From positions 11,538,652-11,602,651 of the forward strand of contig NZ_AP018448.1 in the NCBI RefSeq assembly GCF_030294945.1: 64,000 bases of DNA, read 5' to 3'. The stretch comes from Streptomyces graminofaciens (lineage in GTDB: Bacteria; Actinomycetota; Actinomycetes; Streptomycetales; Streptomycetaceae). The position numbers and the translations under genes are program-made. Below, piece by piece: positions 9,546-18,951 of the stretch (the stretch's first letter is position 1; every line of letters begins with the position of its first letter). Under the pieces are notes generated by a model. That model was not told where the DNA came from. It made no database searches and saw nothing but the letters and a program-made list of their open reading frames with translations.

Positions 9546-11528
9546 GTGTCGATATCGTTCAAGCGGTTGATTGTGGGCCGCCCGCTGAGTAGTGACCGCC
9601 TGGGTGAGCAGATGCTGCCCAAGCGGATCGCTTTGCCGGTTTTTGCCAGTGACCCGTTGTCGTCGGTGGCCTATGCGACGCAGGAGATCCTGCTCGTGCT
9701 GACGCTGGGCGGGCTGGCGTACCTGCATTTGGCGCCGTGGGTGGCTGCGGCGGTGGTGGTGCTGCTGGCCGTGGTGGTGCTGTCGTACCGGCAGGTGGTG
9801 CAGGCCTACCCGTCCGGCGGTGGGTCCTACGAGGTGGCCTCGCGCAATCTGGGACCGTGGGCCGGTCTGGTGGTGGCCTCGGCCCTGATGGTGGACTACG
9901 TCATGACCGTGGCCGTGTCGGTGGCCGCGGGCGTGGACAACATCATCTCCGCGGTGCCGTCACTGGGCCCTTATCGGGTAGTGGTGAACCTCGGTTTCGT
10001 GGCGCTGCTGACCGCGATGAACCTGCGCGGGGTACGCGAGTCGGGGCGGCTGTTCGCGGTGCCGACCTATCTGTTCATCGCCGGTGTGCTGGCCATGGTC
10101 GCGATCGGGCTGCTCCAGACGGCGTTCGGTCACGCGCCGGTGGCCGAGAGCGCCGGGTGGCAGGTCCACGCGGAGCCGGGACAGCTCGGGCTGACCGGTA
10201 TGGCACTGGTGCTGCTGACCCTGCGAGCCTTCTCCTCCGGCTGCACGGCGCTGACCGGCGCGGAGGCGATCTCCAACGGAGTGCCGGCGTTCCGGCCGCC
10301 CAAGGCGCGCAACGCCGCCACCACTATGGCGGTGATGGGCGGCCTGTCGATCGCCATGTTCGCGGGTATCACGGCGCTGGCCCTGATCGCGGACGTGCGC
10401 TACACCGAGGACGCCTGCCAGCTGGTCGGCTTTCCCGGCGACTGTGCGACCGGCAGCCAGCGCACGGTGATCGCCCAGCTCGCCGCGGCGGTGTTCGGCG
10501 GCACGGATACGGTGATGTTCTTCTACATCCAGGCCGCGACCGCGCTGATCCTGATCCTGGCGGCCAACACCGCCTTCAACGGCTTCCCGTTGCTGGCGGC
10601 GATCCTGGCCGAGCACCGCTACCTGCCGCGCCAGCTGCACACCCGCGGGGACCGGCTGGCGTTCTCCAACGGCATCGTCATCCTGGCAGTGGTCGCAGGC
10701 GCCCTGATCTATGCCTTCGACGGGTCGGTGACCCGTCTGATCCAGCTCTACATCCTGGGCGTGTTCACCTCCTTCACCCTCTCCCAGGCCGGCATGGTCC
10801 GGCACTGGAACCGGGAACTGGGCGGAACGACCGACCCGGTACGGCGTCGGCGTATCCACCGCTCGCGGGCGATCAACGCGGTCGGCGCCTGCCTTACCGC
10901 GCTGGTGCTCATCGTGGTCCTGGTCACCAAGTTCAGCCACGGCGCGTACGTGGTGGTGATCGCCATGCCGGTGCTCTTCGCGATGATGCGCGGCATCCGC
11001 CGCCACTACGACCGGGTGGCCCGCGAGCTGCTCCCGCAGCCGGGCGGCATCGTGCTGCCCATCCGCACCCACGCCGTGGTGCTGGTCTCCCAGCTGCACC
11101 AGCCGACCCTGCGCGCGCTGGGCTACGCCAAGGCCACCCGCCCGGACACCCTCACCGCGCTGACGGTCGAGATCAGCGAGGAGGAGGTGAGCGCGCTGCG
11201 CGCCGAGTGGGAGGAGCGGGAGATCCAGGTTCCGCTGGCGATGATGGCGTCCCCGTACCGTGACATCACCGGATCGGTGCTGGAGTACATCGCCCGCCTG
11301 CACCGCGAGCACCCCGAGGATCTGATCGCCGTGTACATCCCCGAATACGTGGTCGGCCACTGGTGGGAGCATCTGCTGCACAACCAGTCCGCGCTGCGAC
11401 TCAAGGCCCGGCTGCTGTTCCAGCGCGGGGTGATGGTCATCAGCGTGCCGTGGCAGCTGGACTCCAGCGACCGTGCGGCCGAGCAACAGGCGTACGGCTC
11501 ATCTGGCGCCGGGCCCAAGGTCGGCTAG
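9546..11528 (+). CDS. APC-superfamily permease, probable potassium importer (KimA/YdaO-like)
   Basis: About 660 aa. The N-terminal 480 residues form some 12 membrane segments starting with LPVFASDPLSSVAYATQEIL, a hallmark of this APC subgroup, and YPSGGGSYEVASRNLG in the next helix pair. A soluble C-terminal domain (about 500-640: VLPIRTHAVVLVSQLHQPTL, ALTVEISEEEV) resembles the cytosolic nucleotide-binding-type domain of KimA transporters. GTG 9546 (VSISFKRLIVG) fits related proteins; GTG 9513 is an alternative. A short KdpD-type kinase and KdpE regulator follow immediately, which supports a potassium or osmotic role. The family is firm; K+ specificity is inferred from family and context. 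Confidence 0.88.
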   Translation: MSISFKRLIVGRPLSSDRLGEQMLPKRIALPVFASDPLSSVAYATQEILLVLTLGGLAYLHLAPWVAAAVVVLLAVVVLSYRQVVQAYPSGGGSYEVASRNLGPWAGLVVASALMVDYVMTVAVSVAAGVDNIISAVPSLGPYRVVVNLGFVALLTAMNLRGVRESGRLFAVPTYLFIAGVLAMVAIGLLQTAFGHAPVAESAGWQVHAEPGQLGLTGMALVLLTLRAFSSGCTALTGAEAISNGVPAFRPPKARNAATTMAVMGGLSIAMFAGITALALIADVRYTEDACQLVGFPGDCATGSQRTVIAQLAAAVFGGTDTVMFFYIQAATALILILAANTAFNGFPLLAAILAEHRYLPRQLHTRGDRLAFSNGIVILAVVAGALIYAFDGSVTRLIQLYILGVFTSFTLSQAGMVRHWNRELGGTTDPVRRRRIHRSRAINAVGACLTALVLIVVLVTKFSHGAYVVVIAMPVLFAMMRGIRRHYDRVARELLPQPGGIVLPIRTHAVVLVSQLHQPTLRALGYAKATRPDTLTALTVEISEEEVSALRAEWEEREIQVPLAMMASPYRDITGSVLEYIARLHREHPEDLIAVYIPEYVVGHWWEHLLHNQSALRLKARLLFQRGVMVISVPWQLDSSDRAAEQQAYGSSGAGPKVG

Positions 11529-11538
11529 CGTTTCGATC

Positions 11539-12957
11539 ATGAAGAGTTTGGATCTGCCGCGAGACGGCGGTGAGCGGCGCCGCCACAGGGGCGCGGGCCG
11601 TCGGCTGGCCGTGGCCGGCGGGGCCGCGGCGGGCCTGGCGCTCCTCACCGCGGTCCTCGTGCCTGCGAGGGACTCGCTGTCGCTGGCCAGCATCGTGCTG
11701 ATCTACCTCACCGCGGTGGTCATCGTCGCCGCCACCGGCGGCCTGCTCCTGGCGCTGGCGGCGGCGGTGGCTTCCGATGTCCTGGTCAACTTCTTCTTCG
11801 TGCCGCCCTTCCACACCCTGACCGTGGAAAACCGGGACCTGGTCATCACCCTGGCCGTCTACGTGGCGGTCGCAACCACCGTCAGCGTCGCGGTCGACCT
11901 GGCCGCCCGGCAGCGCGCCGCCGCCGCCCGCAGCGGCGTCGAAGCCGCGTTGCTGGCCCGGATCACCGAGGCGCCGCTGGAGGAACGGCCCCTGAAAGCG
12001 GTGCTGGAACACGTGAGGGACACCTTCGGCATGAGCGGCGCCGCTCTGCTGGAGAGCGACGCCGACGGCGAGCACCCGGTCGCCGTCGTCGGCCAACCGC
12101 CGTCGGCCGATCCCGCGTTGTCCGCATCGGCGGGGGAACACCTGCGGCTGGTGGCCGACGGCCCCGAGGTCTTCGCCGCCGACCAGCGCTTCCTCACCCT
12201 GCTGGCCACCGCCGCCGCCCGCGCGCTGCAGGCCGAGCGGCTGGCCACCCAGGCCGCCCGCACGCGGGAACTGACCGAGATCGACAGACTGCGGGCCGCC
12301 CTGCTGGCCGCCGTCGGCCACGACCTGCGCACCCCGCTCGCCGGGATCAAAGCATCCGTCTCCGTCCTCCGCGAACCCGACCTGCAGCTCACCGAAGCCC
12401 AGCAGACCGAGCTCCTGGCCGGCGTGGACGCCTCCGCGGACAAGATGAGCGACCTGGTGGAAAACCTCCTCGCGCTCAGCCGCCTGCAGGCCGGGGCCCT
12501 GAGCGTCCACCCGCGCGCCACCGCGCTCGACGAGATCACGGCCGCCGCTCTGCTGCACACCCCAGCGCCTCCCGGCCGCGTCCTCGACGTCGATGTCCCG
12601 GACGACCTGCCGCCCGCATGGGCCGACCCCGGACTGCTGGAGCGAGTAGTCGCCAACCTCCTCACCAACGCGCTCCAGGCCGGCCCGCCCGACCAACCGG
12701 TCCACCTGCACGCACGACAGGAAGCACACTTGGTCCATCTGAAGGTCATCGACCACGGACCAGGAATCCCCGCCGAGGAGCGGGAACGCACCTTCGCCCC
12801 CTTCCAACGCCTGGACGACCACACCACCCACCAGGGCCTCGGCCTGGGCCTGGCCATCGCCCGCGGCTTCACCGAAGCCATGAACGGCACCCTCACCCCC
12901 ACCGACACCCCCGGCGGCGGCCTGACCATGACCCTCACCCTCCCGGTGGCACCATGA
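11539..12957 (+). CDS. kdpD: KdpD-like sensor histidine kinase, short form
   Basis: 472 aa. Residues 22-120 hold the four-helix DUF4118 membrane domain typical of KdpD (FFFVPPFHTLTVENRDLVIT). A GAF-like stretch follows (about 140-235), then the dimerisation helix with phospho-acceptor His261 in AAVGHDLRTPLAGI, and an ATPase domain with N-box NLLTNALQ, G1 DHGPGIP and GLGLGLAIARGF. It lacks the large N-terminal KdpD sensor and USP-like domains of E. coli KdpD. ATG 11539 starts 10 bp after the permease stop, and its stop overlaps the kdpE start by 4 bp (ATGA), so the three genes form an operon. Confidence 0.93.
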   Translation: MKSLDLPRDGGERRRHRGAGRRLAVAGGAAAGLALLTAVLVPARDSLSLASIVLIYLTAVVIVAATGGLLLALAAAVASDVLVNFFFVPPFHTLTVENRDLVITLAVYVAVATTVSVAVDLAARQRAAAARSGVEAALLARITEAPLEERPLKAVLEHVRDTFGMSGAALLESDADGEHPVAVVGQPPSADPALSASAGEHLRLVADGPEVFAADQRFLTLLATAAARALQAERLATQAARTRELTEIDRLRAALLAAVGHDLRTPLAGIKASVSVLREPDLQLTEAQQTELLAGVDASADKMSDLVENLLALSRLQAGALSVHPRATALDEITAAALLHTPAPPGRVLDVDVPDDLPPAWADPGLLERVVANLLTNALQAGPPDQPVHLHARQEAHLVHLKVIDHGPGIPAEERERTFAPFQRLDDHTTHQGLGLGLAIARGFTEAMNGTLTPTDTPGGGLTMTLTLPVAP

Positions 12958-13640
12958 CCCGCATCCTCGTCGTCGACGACGACCCACACCTGCTGCGCGC
13001 CCTGACCATCGCCCTCAACGCCCGCGGCTACCACACCAGCCCGGCACCGGACGCCACCGCCGCCCTCCAGGCCGCCGCCACCACCGCACCGGACCTGGCC
13101 GTCATCGACCTCGGCCTGCCCGACCTCGACGGCATCAACATCATCGAAAGCCTGCGCGGCTGGTCCACCGCCCCGATCATCGTGCTGTCCGCCCGCCACG
13201 ACGAGACCGCCAAGATCAACGCCCTGGACGCCGGCGCCGACGACTACGTGACCAAACCCTTCGGCATGGGTGAACTCCTCGCCCGCATCCGCGCCGCCCT
13301 CCGCCGCGCCGCCCCCGCCGACGAACAACCCCTGATCACCACCGCGGCCTTCACCATCGACCTGGCCGCCAAACGCGTCACCACTGGCGGCGGCGAGATC
13401 CGGCTCACCCCCACCGAATGGCACCTGCTGGAAACCCTCGTCCGCAACCCCGGACGCCTGGTCACCCAGCGCCAACTCCTCCACGAGGTATGGGGACCAC
13501 GCTACGAAAAGGAGACCAATTACCTGCGCGTCCACCTCGCCAACCTCCGTCGCAAACTGGAACCCGTACCCTCCAACCCGCGCTACCTCATCACCGAGCC
13601 TGGCATCGGCTACCGCTTCACCCCCGACACCCCCGCCTGA
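12954..13640 (+). CDS. kdpE: KdpE-type OmpR/PhoB response regulator
   Basis: 228 aa. The receiver domain has the acidic pocket VVDDD at residues 6-10, phospho-acceptor Asp52 in VIDLGLPDLDG, and the conserved Lys in DDYVTKPFG. The C-terminal winged helix (about 130-225) contains LTPTEWHLLETLVRNPGRLV and YLRVHLANLRRKLE, the OmpR-type DNA-binding fold, ending YLITEPGIGYRF. It is translationally coupled to the kinase gene by the ATGA overlap. It presumably controls the upstream permease or a kdp transporter elsewhere; no kdpFABC genes are in this window. Confidence 0.93.
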   Translation: MTRILVVDDDPHLLRALTIALNARGYHTSPAPDATAALQAAATTAPDLAVIDLGLPDLDGINIIESLRGWSTAPIIVLSARHDETAKINALDAGADDYVTKPFGMGELLARIRAALRRAAPADEQPLITTAAFTIDLAAKRVTTGGGEIRLTPTEWHLLETLVRNPGRLVTQRQLLHEVWGPRYEKETNYLRVHLANLRRKLEPVPSNPRYLITEPGIGYRFTPDTPA

Positions 13641-14329
13641 CTCCACGGTCGGCACACCCCAACGCCCGACGACCGTCCAGTCGGCCCGTCGCGACGGGTC
13701 CCTCAGCGTTGCCAGTTCCTATCGAGAGACGCTGCGGCCGTAGCCGGCGTCGGCCACGATCACCCGCACCCTCGGCTCACCCCTCGGCGGCCAGGAGGCC
13801 AGCCGGTCCAGCGGCCCGGGGCCAGCCTGGTCTTGGAGACACGTCCGATCTCGTCGGGCACTCTGGCCGCCTGGCGCCGGTTGTTGTCGGGGTGCTGGTT
13901 CTCGAAGGGTGTCGGCCGACGCAGGGACCGTGGAGGATTTGGTGGAAGGTTCCAGCGTAGGGGGCGCACGGTCGTCCCGGCCCGCCACGAACTGGGCCGG
14001 GACTGCGCACTTGACTCCAGATGCCCCTCCGCACTCGGAATCCAGAGGGTGCAGACAGTGAGCCCTGCCCCAGCGAGACGTCCGAGATCGTCGACGACGC
14101 TCGACGGTCGGCTTCCGGCCGCCGGACGGCCGTCGCTCCATCGGCGCCCCGCCAGGAAAGCCGGGCGGGGTGAGGAACTGGTCGGACGCGACTGCGAGCC
14201 AGTCCTACCTCGTGGCCGTAGCGCGGTGCCGTTCGAGGCAGATTTGATGCTGCGTTCGCCTGCGTGTCGAGCCTTGCAGCCCTCCGGGTCGGACTTCGGC
14301 GGCTGACCGCCAGAGGCGGCCGGGGCAGG
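13641..14329. other. 690 bp of decayed DNA, no intact gene
   Basis: It contains a short transposase scrap near 13719-13810 (listed separately). The rest shows overlapping frames on both strands without recognisable families. Confidence 0.45.
13719..13810 (-). mobile_element. DDE transposase scrap (IS701-like)
   Basis: The minus strand reads EPRVRVIVADAGYGRSVS. The VADAGYG block carries a catalytic Asp typical of IS701-type DDE transposases. Only about 30 codons are recognisable. Confidence 0.45.
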
Positions 14330-15454
14330 TCAGAGGCCGCCGGTGTTGAGCAGCCGGTTGGGAGTGTCGGAGCGGACGCCGCGCACGACACCACGGGTGG
14401 CCGTGCGGTCGAGCCAGACGTGGACTTCGTGAGCCGTGGCGTGGGGGTGTGCCGACAGGTACAGGGCGATCACGCCGGTCGCATGCGGCGCGGCCCAGGA
14501 CGTCGCGCCCTCGTCCTGCCTGGTCGTACCGCCGCCGGCGAGGGCGGCTGTCACCTTCTGGCCGGGGGCGTACAGGTCCACGCACCGTCCGTACCCCGAT
14601 CCGTAGGAGCCGCCGTCGCTCCACGCGCGGTCGTTCGAGGTGGAGGCTGCCACGACGATCGTGCCGGGGACGCCGGCGGGGGAGTGCTTGCAGGCGTCGT
14701 CATTGAAGTTGCCGGCCGACACCACCGTCGGGATGCCTGCGTCGACCATCTTCTTCACGGCGGACTCCACGGCCGCCGACCGGTGGTCGAAGTTGAGCGA
14801 CATGTTCACCACCGCAGGCTTCTGGGCGTGCGCGGTGACCCACTTGACCGACTTCACCACGGCCGCCTCGGCCGCCGCCGGGGAACCGCCGCCCCCGCTC
14901 TCGCACAGGATGCCCTGAACCCGTACCAGCTTCGCCTTGGGCGCCACCCCGTACTTCGCCCCGCCGATGATGCCCGCGACGAACGTGCCGTGGCCGATGC
15001 CGTCCTCGCTGAAGCAGTCACCGGAGTCCTTCGGGCCCACGAAGTCGGCGCCGAGGTGGGCGCGTTTACCGAACTCCTTGTGGGAGATGTCCATCCCGGT
15101 GTCGATCACATAGACGTGAACGCCCTTGCCCGTGGCGGTGGTGGTGAACTTCCCGTTCAGCGGCCGCTTCCGCTGGTCCAGAATGTCCAGGTTCCACGGC
15201 ACGTTCCGGGTGATGGGCGACCCTGCGGTCCGCGCGGTCCCGGACAACTTCTCCACGGTGCCGGGAGACGTCGGTGCCGAGCCGGACGACGCCCCGTCCC
15301 CGAAGGGCGCCACGGACTTCCCGTTCCCGTGCGCGGGGAGCGTCCCGCCGGTCCCCCCGGCCGCCGCGCCGGCTTCCCCGCCGCAGGCCGAGGCCCCGAG
15401 CACCGTCACCATGGCCACTATCAGCAGACCGGCCTTCGTCACGTTCCGCGTCAC
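14330..15454 (-). CDS. Secreted subtilisin-like S8 serine protease
   Basis: 374 aa from GTG 15454, chosen because a GGGGGAC ribosome site lies just upstream. An N-terminal signal peptide ends near GASAC (Cys24), so it may be a lipoprotein although the box is imperfect. The peptidase domain has Asp118 (YVIDTGMD), His155 (GHGTFVAG), oxyanion Asn249 (VVSAGNFN) and Ser319 (GATSWAAPHATG). The last motif deviates from the usual GTSMA at two positions (Ala for Gly, Trp for Met) but keeps the nucleophile. Cys pairs (GDCFSEDG, ILCESGG, DACKHSP, GRCVDLY) suggest disulfides, as in proteinase K-type enzymes. Export and broad proteolysis are expected. Confidence 0.92.
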   Translation of the reverse strand: MTRNVTKAGLLIVAMVTVLGASACGGEAGAAAGGTGGTLPAHGNGKSVAPFGDGASSGSAPTSPGTVEKLSGTARTAGSPITRNVPWNLDILDQRKRPLNGKFTTTATGKGVHVYVIDTGMDISHKEFGKRAHLGADFVGPKDSGDCFSEDGIGHGTFVAGIIGGAKYGVAPKAKLVRVQGILCESGGGGSPAAAEAAVVKSVKWVTAHAQKPAVVNMSLNFDHRSAAVESAVKKMVDAGIPTVVSAGNFNDDACKHSPAGVPGTIVVAASTSNDRAWSDGGSYGSGYGRCVDLYAPGQKVTAALAGGGTTRQDEGATSWAAPHATGVIALYLSAHPHATAHEVHVWLDRTATRGVVRGVRSDTPNRLLNTGGL

Positions 15455-15587
15455 AACGTCCCCCACATCCCTGCTTCGTACACAGTCAGCGCACAAGACG
15501 ACCACAGGGGGCGGGCGGTTCCGGTGGGACGTAGGGGTGGGTCGGTTGACGCGCTCGATTGAATCCTGTCCGGCCGCGCACCATGTG

Positions 15588-16997
15588 TTATCGGCTGTAC
15601 TGGATTGCCTCGTGGAGGTGGCGCACGGCTTCGGTCACCGCGCTGTCGGCGAGGTTGCCGTACCCGAGGACGAGCCCGTGGTCGGCGTGGTCGCCGGTGG
15701 CGTGGTAGTCGGCGAGGTCGGCGACGCGTAGCGAACGGGAGGCTGCTGCGGCGACCACGGCTTGGGTGTCCACTGTGGCGGGCAGGCGGAGGATGAGGTG
15801 GAGGCCGGCTGCGATGCCGGAGACGGGGGCGGTGGGGAGCTGCTGGGCGAGGGCTTGGACGAGTGCGTCGCGGCGGTTGCGATAGCGCCTTCGACAGGCC
15901 CTCAGATGGCGGTCGTAGGCGCCCGATTCCAGGAGTGCGGCGAAGGCGAGCTGGTCGAGAGGCGCGGGCTGGGTTGCCGTCTGGTCGGTTCGGTGCAGGT
16001 GGTGGGACCAGCGGGGTGGTGCCACGATCCATCCGATGCCGAGCGCGGGGGACAGGGTCTTGCTGAGTGATTTGAACAGGATGACGCGGGACGGGTCCAT
16101 GCCCTGGACGGCCGCGACCGGGCGTCGGTCGTAGCGGAACTCTGCGTCGTAGTCGTCTTCCAGTACGACGCCGTCCGCCTGGCGGGCCCAGTGCAGCAGG
16201 GCGGCGCGGCGTTCGGGGGCGAGCACGGTGCCCAGGGGGAACTGGTGCGCGGGGGCGGTCAGTACCGCCCGGAGGCCGGGGTGTCGGGCGAGGTCCTCTG
16301 TGCGCAGGCCGCCGCTGTCCGTGCGCAGCGGCACCGGCTCCAGGCCCGCGGCGCGGATCACCTCACGCAGCCGTGTCCAGCCCGGTTCCTCGCAGCCGAC
16401 GGCGGTGATGCCTTCGGCTCGCAGGGCGTGGCAGACGCGCCGCACCCCGTCGGTCACGCTGGTGCACACCGTCACGTCCTGTGGCCCTGCCACGACGCCG
16501 CGGGAACGGCCCAGGTTCGCGGCCAGCAGCCGCCTGAGGCGGACATGGCCACCGGGCGGCGGGTAACCGAACTCCGTGAACGCCGCGGTGGTCACCTGAC
16601 CGCGGACGGCGTCGGCCCACTGGCGGCGCGGGAACGCGCGCAGGTCCGGCAGGCCCGGAGCGAGGTCGAAGCGGGCCGGGGGAGCGTCGCGCTGGGCGGG
16701 GTGCCGGGCGTCGGCGTCGGGGTTGTTCGACCAGCGCACCCGGGTGGCGGAGCCGGTCTTGGCTTCCAGGTAACCCTCCGCGACGAGCTGGCTGTAGGCC
16801 TCGGTCACCGTCCAGCGCGAGCAGCCGAGGTCGGCGGCGAGCTGCCGGCTGGGGGGCAGTGCGGTGCCGACCTCGATACGCCCGTCCCTGATCGCGGAGC
16901 GCAGCGCCCGCTTGACCCTCTCGTGCAGCGGTCCGTCGCTGGGCTGACCCAGGTGGAGCAGGAGATCCCCTGCCAGATTGGTCTGTGATACCCGCAT
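15588..16997 (-). CDS. MocR/PdxR-type regulator (GntR winged helix fused to aminotransferase fold)
   Basis: 469 aa. The N-terminal GntR helix-turn-helix spans residues 15-85 (LPPSRQLAADLGCSRWTVTE, AYSQLVAEGYLEAKTGS). From about 110 on it is a class I aminotransferase-like domain with the PLP region VVLEDDYDAEFRYDRRPVAA and the Schiff-base lysine in FKSLSKTLSPALGIGW. MocR proteins use PLP or its aldimines as effector and often regulate vitamin B6 or amino-acid genes; no pdx genes are nearby. ATG 16997 (MRVSQTNLAGDLLLHLG) is preferred over an upstream start because the family begins there. It diverges from a 64-aa gene at 17097. Confidence 0.9.
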   Translation of the reverse strand: MRVSQTNLAGDLLLHLGQPSDGPLHERVKRALRSAIRDGRIEVGTALPPSRQLAADLGCSRWTVTEAYSQLVAEGYLEAKTGSATRVRWSNNPDADARHPAQRDAPPARFDLAPGLPDLRAFPRRQWADAVRGQVTTAAFTEFGYPPPGGHVRLRRLLAANLGRSRGVVAGPQDVTVCTSVTDGVRRVCHALRAEGITAVGCEEPGWTRLREVIRAAGLEPVPLRTDSGGLRTEDLARHPGLRAVLTAPAHQFPLGTVLAPERRAALLHWARQADGVVLEDDYDAEFRYDRRPVAAVQGMDPSRVILFKSLSKTLSPALGIGWIVAPPRWSHHLHRTDQTATQPAPLDQLAFAALLESGAYDRHLRACRRRYRNRRDALVQALAQQLPTAPVSGIAAGLHLILRLPATVDTQAVVAAAASRSLRVADLADYHATGDHADHGLVLGYGNLADSAVTEAVRHLHEAIQYSR

Positions 16998-17096
16998 GTT
17001 ATTGGACGGTATCAGCGAGCCATTCCTCGGTAACTTCGGCTCTGTCGGCACAAGGGACAACTGGTCGGCACCGACGCGCACATGAGGGAGAAGACC

Positions 17097-17291
17097 GTGG
17101 CTTTCGTACGGAGCTCACCACCGGCCCAGGCCCATCCGCTGTTCCGCGGTGTGTTCGACCACTGGTACGCCAAGGCCGGCGCCCTGTCGGCGCTGCCGGA
17201 CGCGCCGGTCGTACCGGACGACGACCGCCGGAGCGGGCCCGCGAGGCGCTGGCTGCGGGCCCGACTCGGGCGGCGCATAGAGGGGACGTAG
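17097..17291 (+). CDS. Small hypothetical protein, 64 aa
   Basis: GTG 17097 follows GAGGGAG at good spacing and encodes VAFVRSSPPAQAHPLFRGVF, then DHWYAKAGALSALPDAPVVP and a basic tail (RRWLRARLGRR). It is divergent from the MocR gene across about 100 bp. Codon use is normal for the genome. No family is recognised. A role connected with the MocR regulator is possible but only from position. Confidence 0.55.
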   Translation: MAFVRSSPPAQAHPLFRGVFDHWYAKAGALSALPDAPVVPDDDRRSGPARRWLRARLGRRIEGT

Positions 17292-17778
17292 CCTCTTGGC
17301 CCGCGTAGGGCCGAACAGACGTGTAGGGGCGTCTGTCGGCCCCGACTGCGTCACTCGACGGGCACGTCTTCTTGGCCACTTCCGCACTCCACCGGCGGGC
17401 GGCCGGGTGCGCTCAGCAGAGGGTGCTGGATCAGCTCGAACCGGTCCGGCGCGGAGGCCAGGATCCGGTGCACCTCGTAGGAGATCGCCGTCTGTCGGTG
17501 CTCAGCGGGCTACTGCGCAGCCACCCGCCGGTGCGCGAACAACTGCGCGACAAGTACCCGTACCCGGGCACTACTGCAGACCGCCCGCACGGCGCGCGAA
17601 ATCACCATCACCGTGGCCGTTACCTCGAGGGTCACCCTCACACCACGCCTGTCCCCGACGTAGACCCGAACCTGCTGATGGTTCGTCATGCCCTACGCAC
17701 AGACCACAGCGGAGCACTGCCGACGGGAACTCTCCGAATCCGTCGCTCTCGAGAGCCTGTTGAACGTTCTCTGAAAGC
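17292..17778. other. 490 bp with decayed coding-like sequence
   Basis: One plus frame around 17420-17560 reads RVLDQLEPVRRGGQDPVHLV and LSGLLRSHPPVREQLRDKY, which looks like a remnant of a regulator or enzyme, but it has no start, no recognisable family and is broken downstream. Confidence 0.35.
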
Positions 17779-18405
17779 TCAGGCCGGTTGGCAGCTTCCG
17801 AACGTCACGACGTAGGTTCCCGCTTCGCTCGCGCCGGCGCCGGCCGGGTCGGCCGCGCCTCCCAGGCCCCAGCGCCCGATCTCCCTGAGCGACGGGTCGA
17901 GGACGATCTGGCGGTGCCCCCATGTGCTGACGTTCACCCACCAGTTGACGGCCGCCCGTGGTGTGCCCCCGCCGCCCCAGCCGGTGTAGGTGATCTCGTT
18001 GACCTTCCAGGACCGAGGGTTCGGACAGTAGCCCGCGGCCTTGATACGACTCACTGGCGTCGAGCCGGTCTGAGGGTTGGTGTGCGAGTCCTTGCCGGGC
18101 CCCCACCACTTCAGGCGCACCGCCTGGTCGGTGTGCTGAAACGCCGCGTCCGTCAGGGACTGGTTGTACGTGAGCGCCGGCAGCCCGTGCCGTGCGCGCT
18201 CGGCGTTGATGAGACAGACCAGCGCCTGCCGTGTCCCGAGGGTGCCGGTGCCACCTCCTGGGCTCCGGTCGTAGTAGGCCGCCGCACTGTCGCATTCCGA
18301 GACGGCCGTGGCCTGCGATGCGGTAGCGGGCACGAGGGTGGCTGAGAGAACGCCGGCCGCGGCGAGAGTCAACGCGGCTCTGCTGTGTGTTGCGTGCCTT
18401 CTCAC
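17779..18405 (-). CDS. Secreted CAP/SCP-domain protein
   Basis: 208 aa from GTG 18405, which has a strong GGGAGGTCG ribosome site. A signal peptide (RRHATHSRAALTLAAAG, cleavage near ATASQATA) precedes a CAP domain: ALVCLINAERARHGLPALTY, SLTDAAFQHTDQA, VNEITYTGWGGGG and VNVSTWGHRQIVLDPSLREI match the CAP/PR-1 core. Paired cysteines (ECDSAA/LVCLIN and GYCPNP/GSCQPA) would be disulfides outside the cell. Bacterial CAP proteins are extracellular with mostly unknown activity. It is complete and of normal length. Confidence 0.88.
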   Translation of the reverse strand: MRRHATHSRAALTLAAAGVLSATLVPATASQATAVSECDSAAAYYDRSPGGGTGTLGTRQALVCLINAERARHGLPALTYNQSLTDAAFQHTDQAVRLKWWGPGKDSHTNPQTGSTPVSRIKAAGYCPNPRSWKVNEITYTGWGGGGTPRAAVNWWVNVSTWGHRQIVLDPSLREIGRWGLGGAADPAGAGASEAGTYVVTFGSCQPA

Positions 18406-18693
18406 GGTGGTTCGACCTCCCGCGAACAGATGGTTCAAAGCGGTACGGAGAGGGCGACGCAGCGCTACGACGTCGTTTCCCAGCCTGACACCCGGTCTGC
18501 CGTGCCGCCACCTGGCACCCTGCGGTTGCGGGTGACCCGCTACGGAAGAGAGCGGGAGGAGAGGTAAACCCCCGAGAGCGGGCGACCTTCCGTATTTACT
18601 CAATCGGACGACTGCGAAATGCGGACGGACTCACCGACTCATAGAGTCGGTTCCGTCGGCTTCATCTGGAAAACAGTCGAAAGGATTGAAGAG

Positions 18694-18951
18694 ATGGCGT
18701 TTTCCAACGCGGGAACATTGACGTTTCTCGCCGCTGGGCAGCAGGTTCGCTGGAACTATTCATGGGGCTCCGACAGAGGGTTTCAGCAGGCGGGTGCCGA
18801 CGTCAAGACTCCCAACGCGGGCGGGCAGCACGTAGCGGACGAGCAGGGCAAGTCGCGGTTCAACGACGGGACGGCTGCGTACTTTGTAACCATCGCGAAC
18901 CGTGGTCCTGGGGGCGCTTGGCACAACCTGCAGGGTGGTGGAGGCGCATGA
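18694..18951 (+). CDS. Small protein of unknown function, first gene of a two-gene operon
   Basis: 85 aa beginning MAFSNAGTLTFLAAGQQVRW, then NYSWGSDRGFQQAGADVKTP, SRFNDGTAAYFVTIANRGPG and a Gly-rich end. ATG 18694 follows AAGGATTGAAGAG. The alternation of aromatic and small residues suggests an all-beta fold; I see no signal peptide, membrane segment or catalytic motif. The stop overlaps the next ATG by 4 bp (ATGA), so the pair is translationally coupled. Base composition is a little lower in GC than the neighbours. No family is recognised; a lectin-like or structural role would be guesswork. Confidence 0.75.
   Translation: MAFSNAGTLTFLAAGQQVRWNYSWGSDRGFQQAGADVKTPNAGGQHVADEQGKSRFNDGTAAYFVTIANRGPGGAWHNLQGGGGA

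Noticed and set aside
11440..13655. Long minus-strand frames opposite kdpD and kdpE
   Set aside because: Antisense shadows with biased composition. The plus strand encodes a full kinase and response regulator with all motifs.
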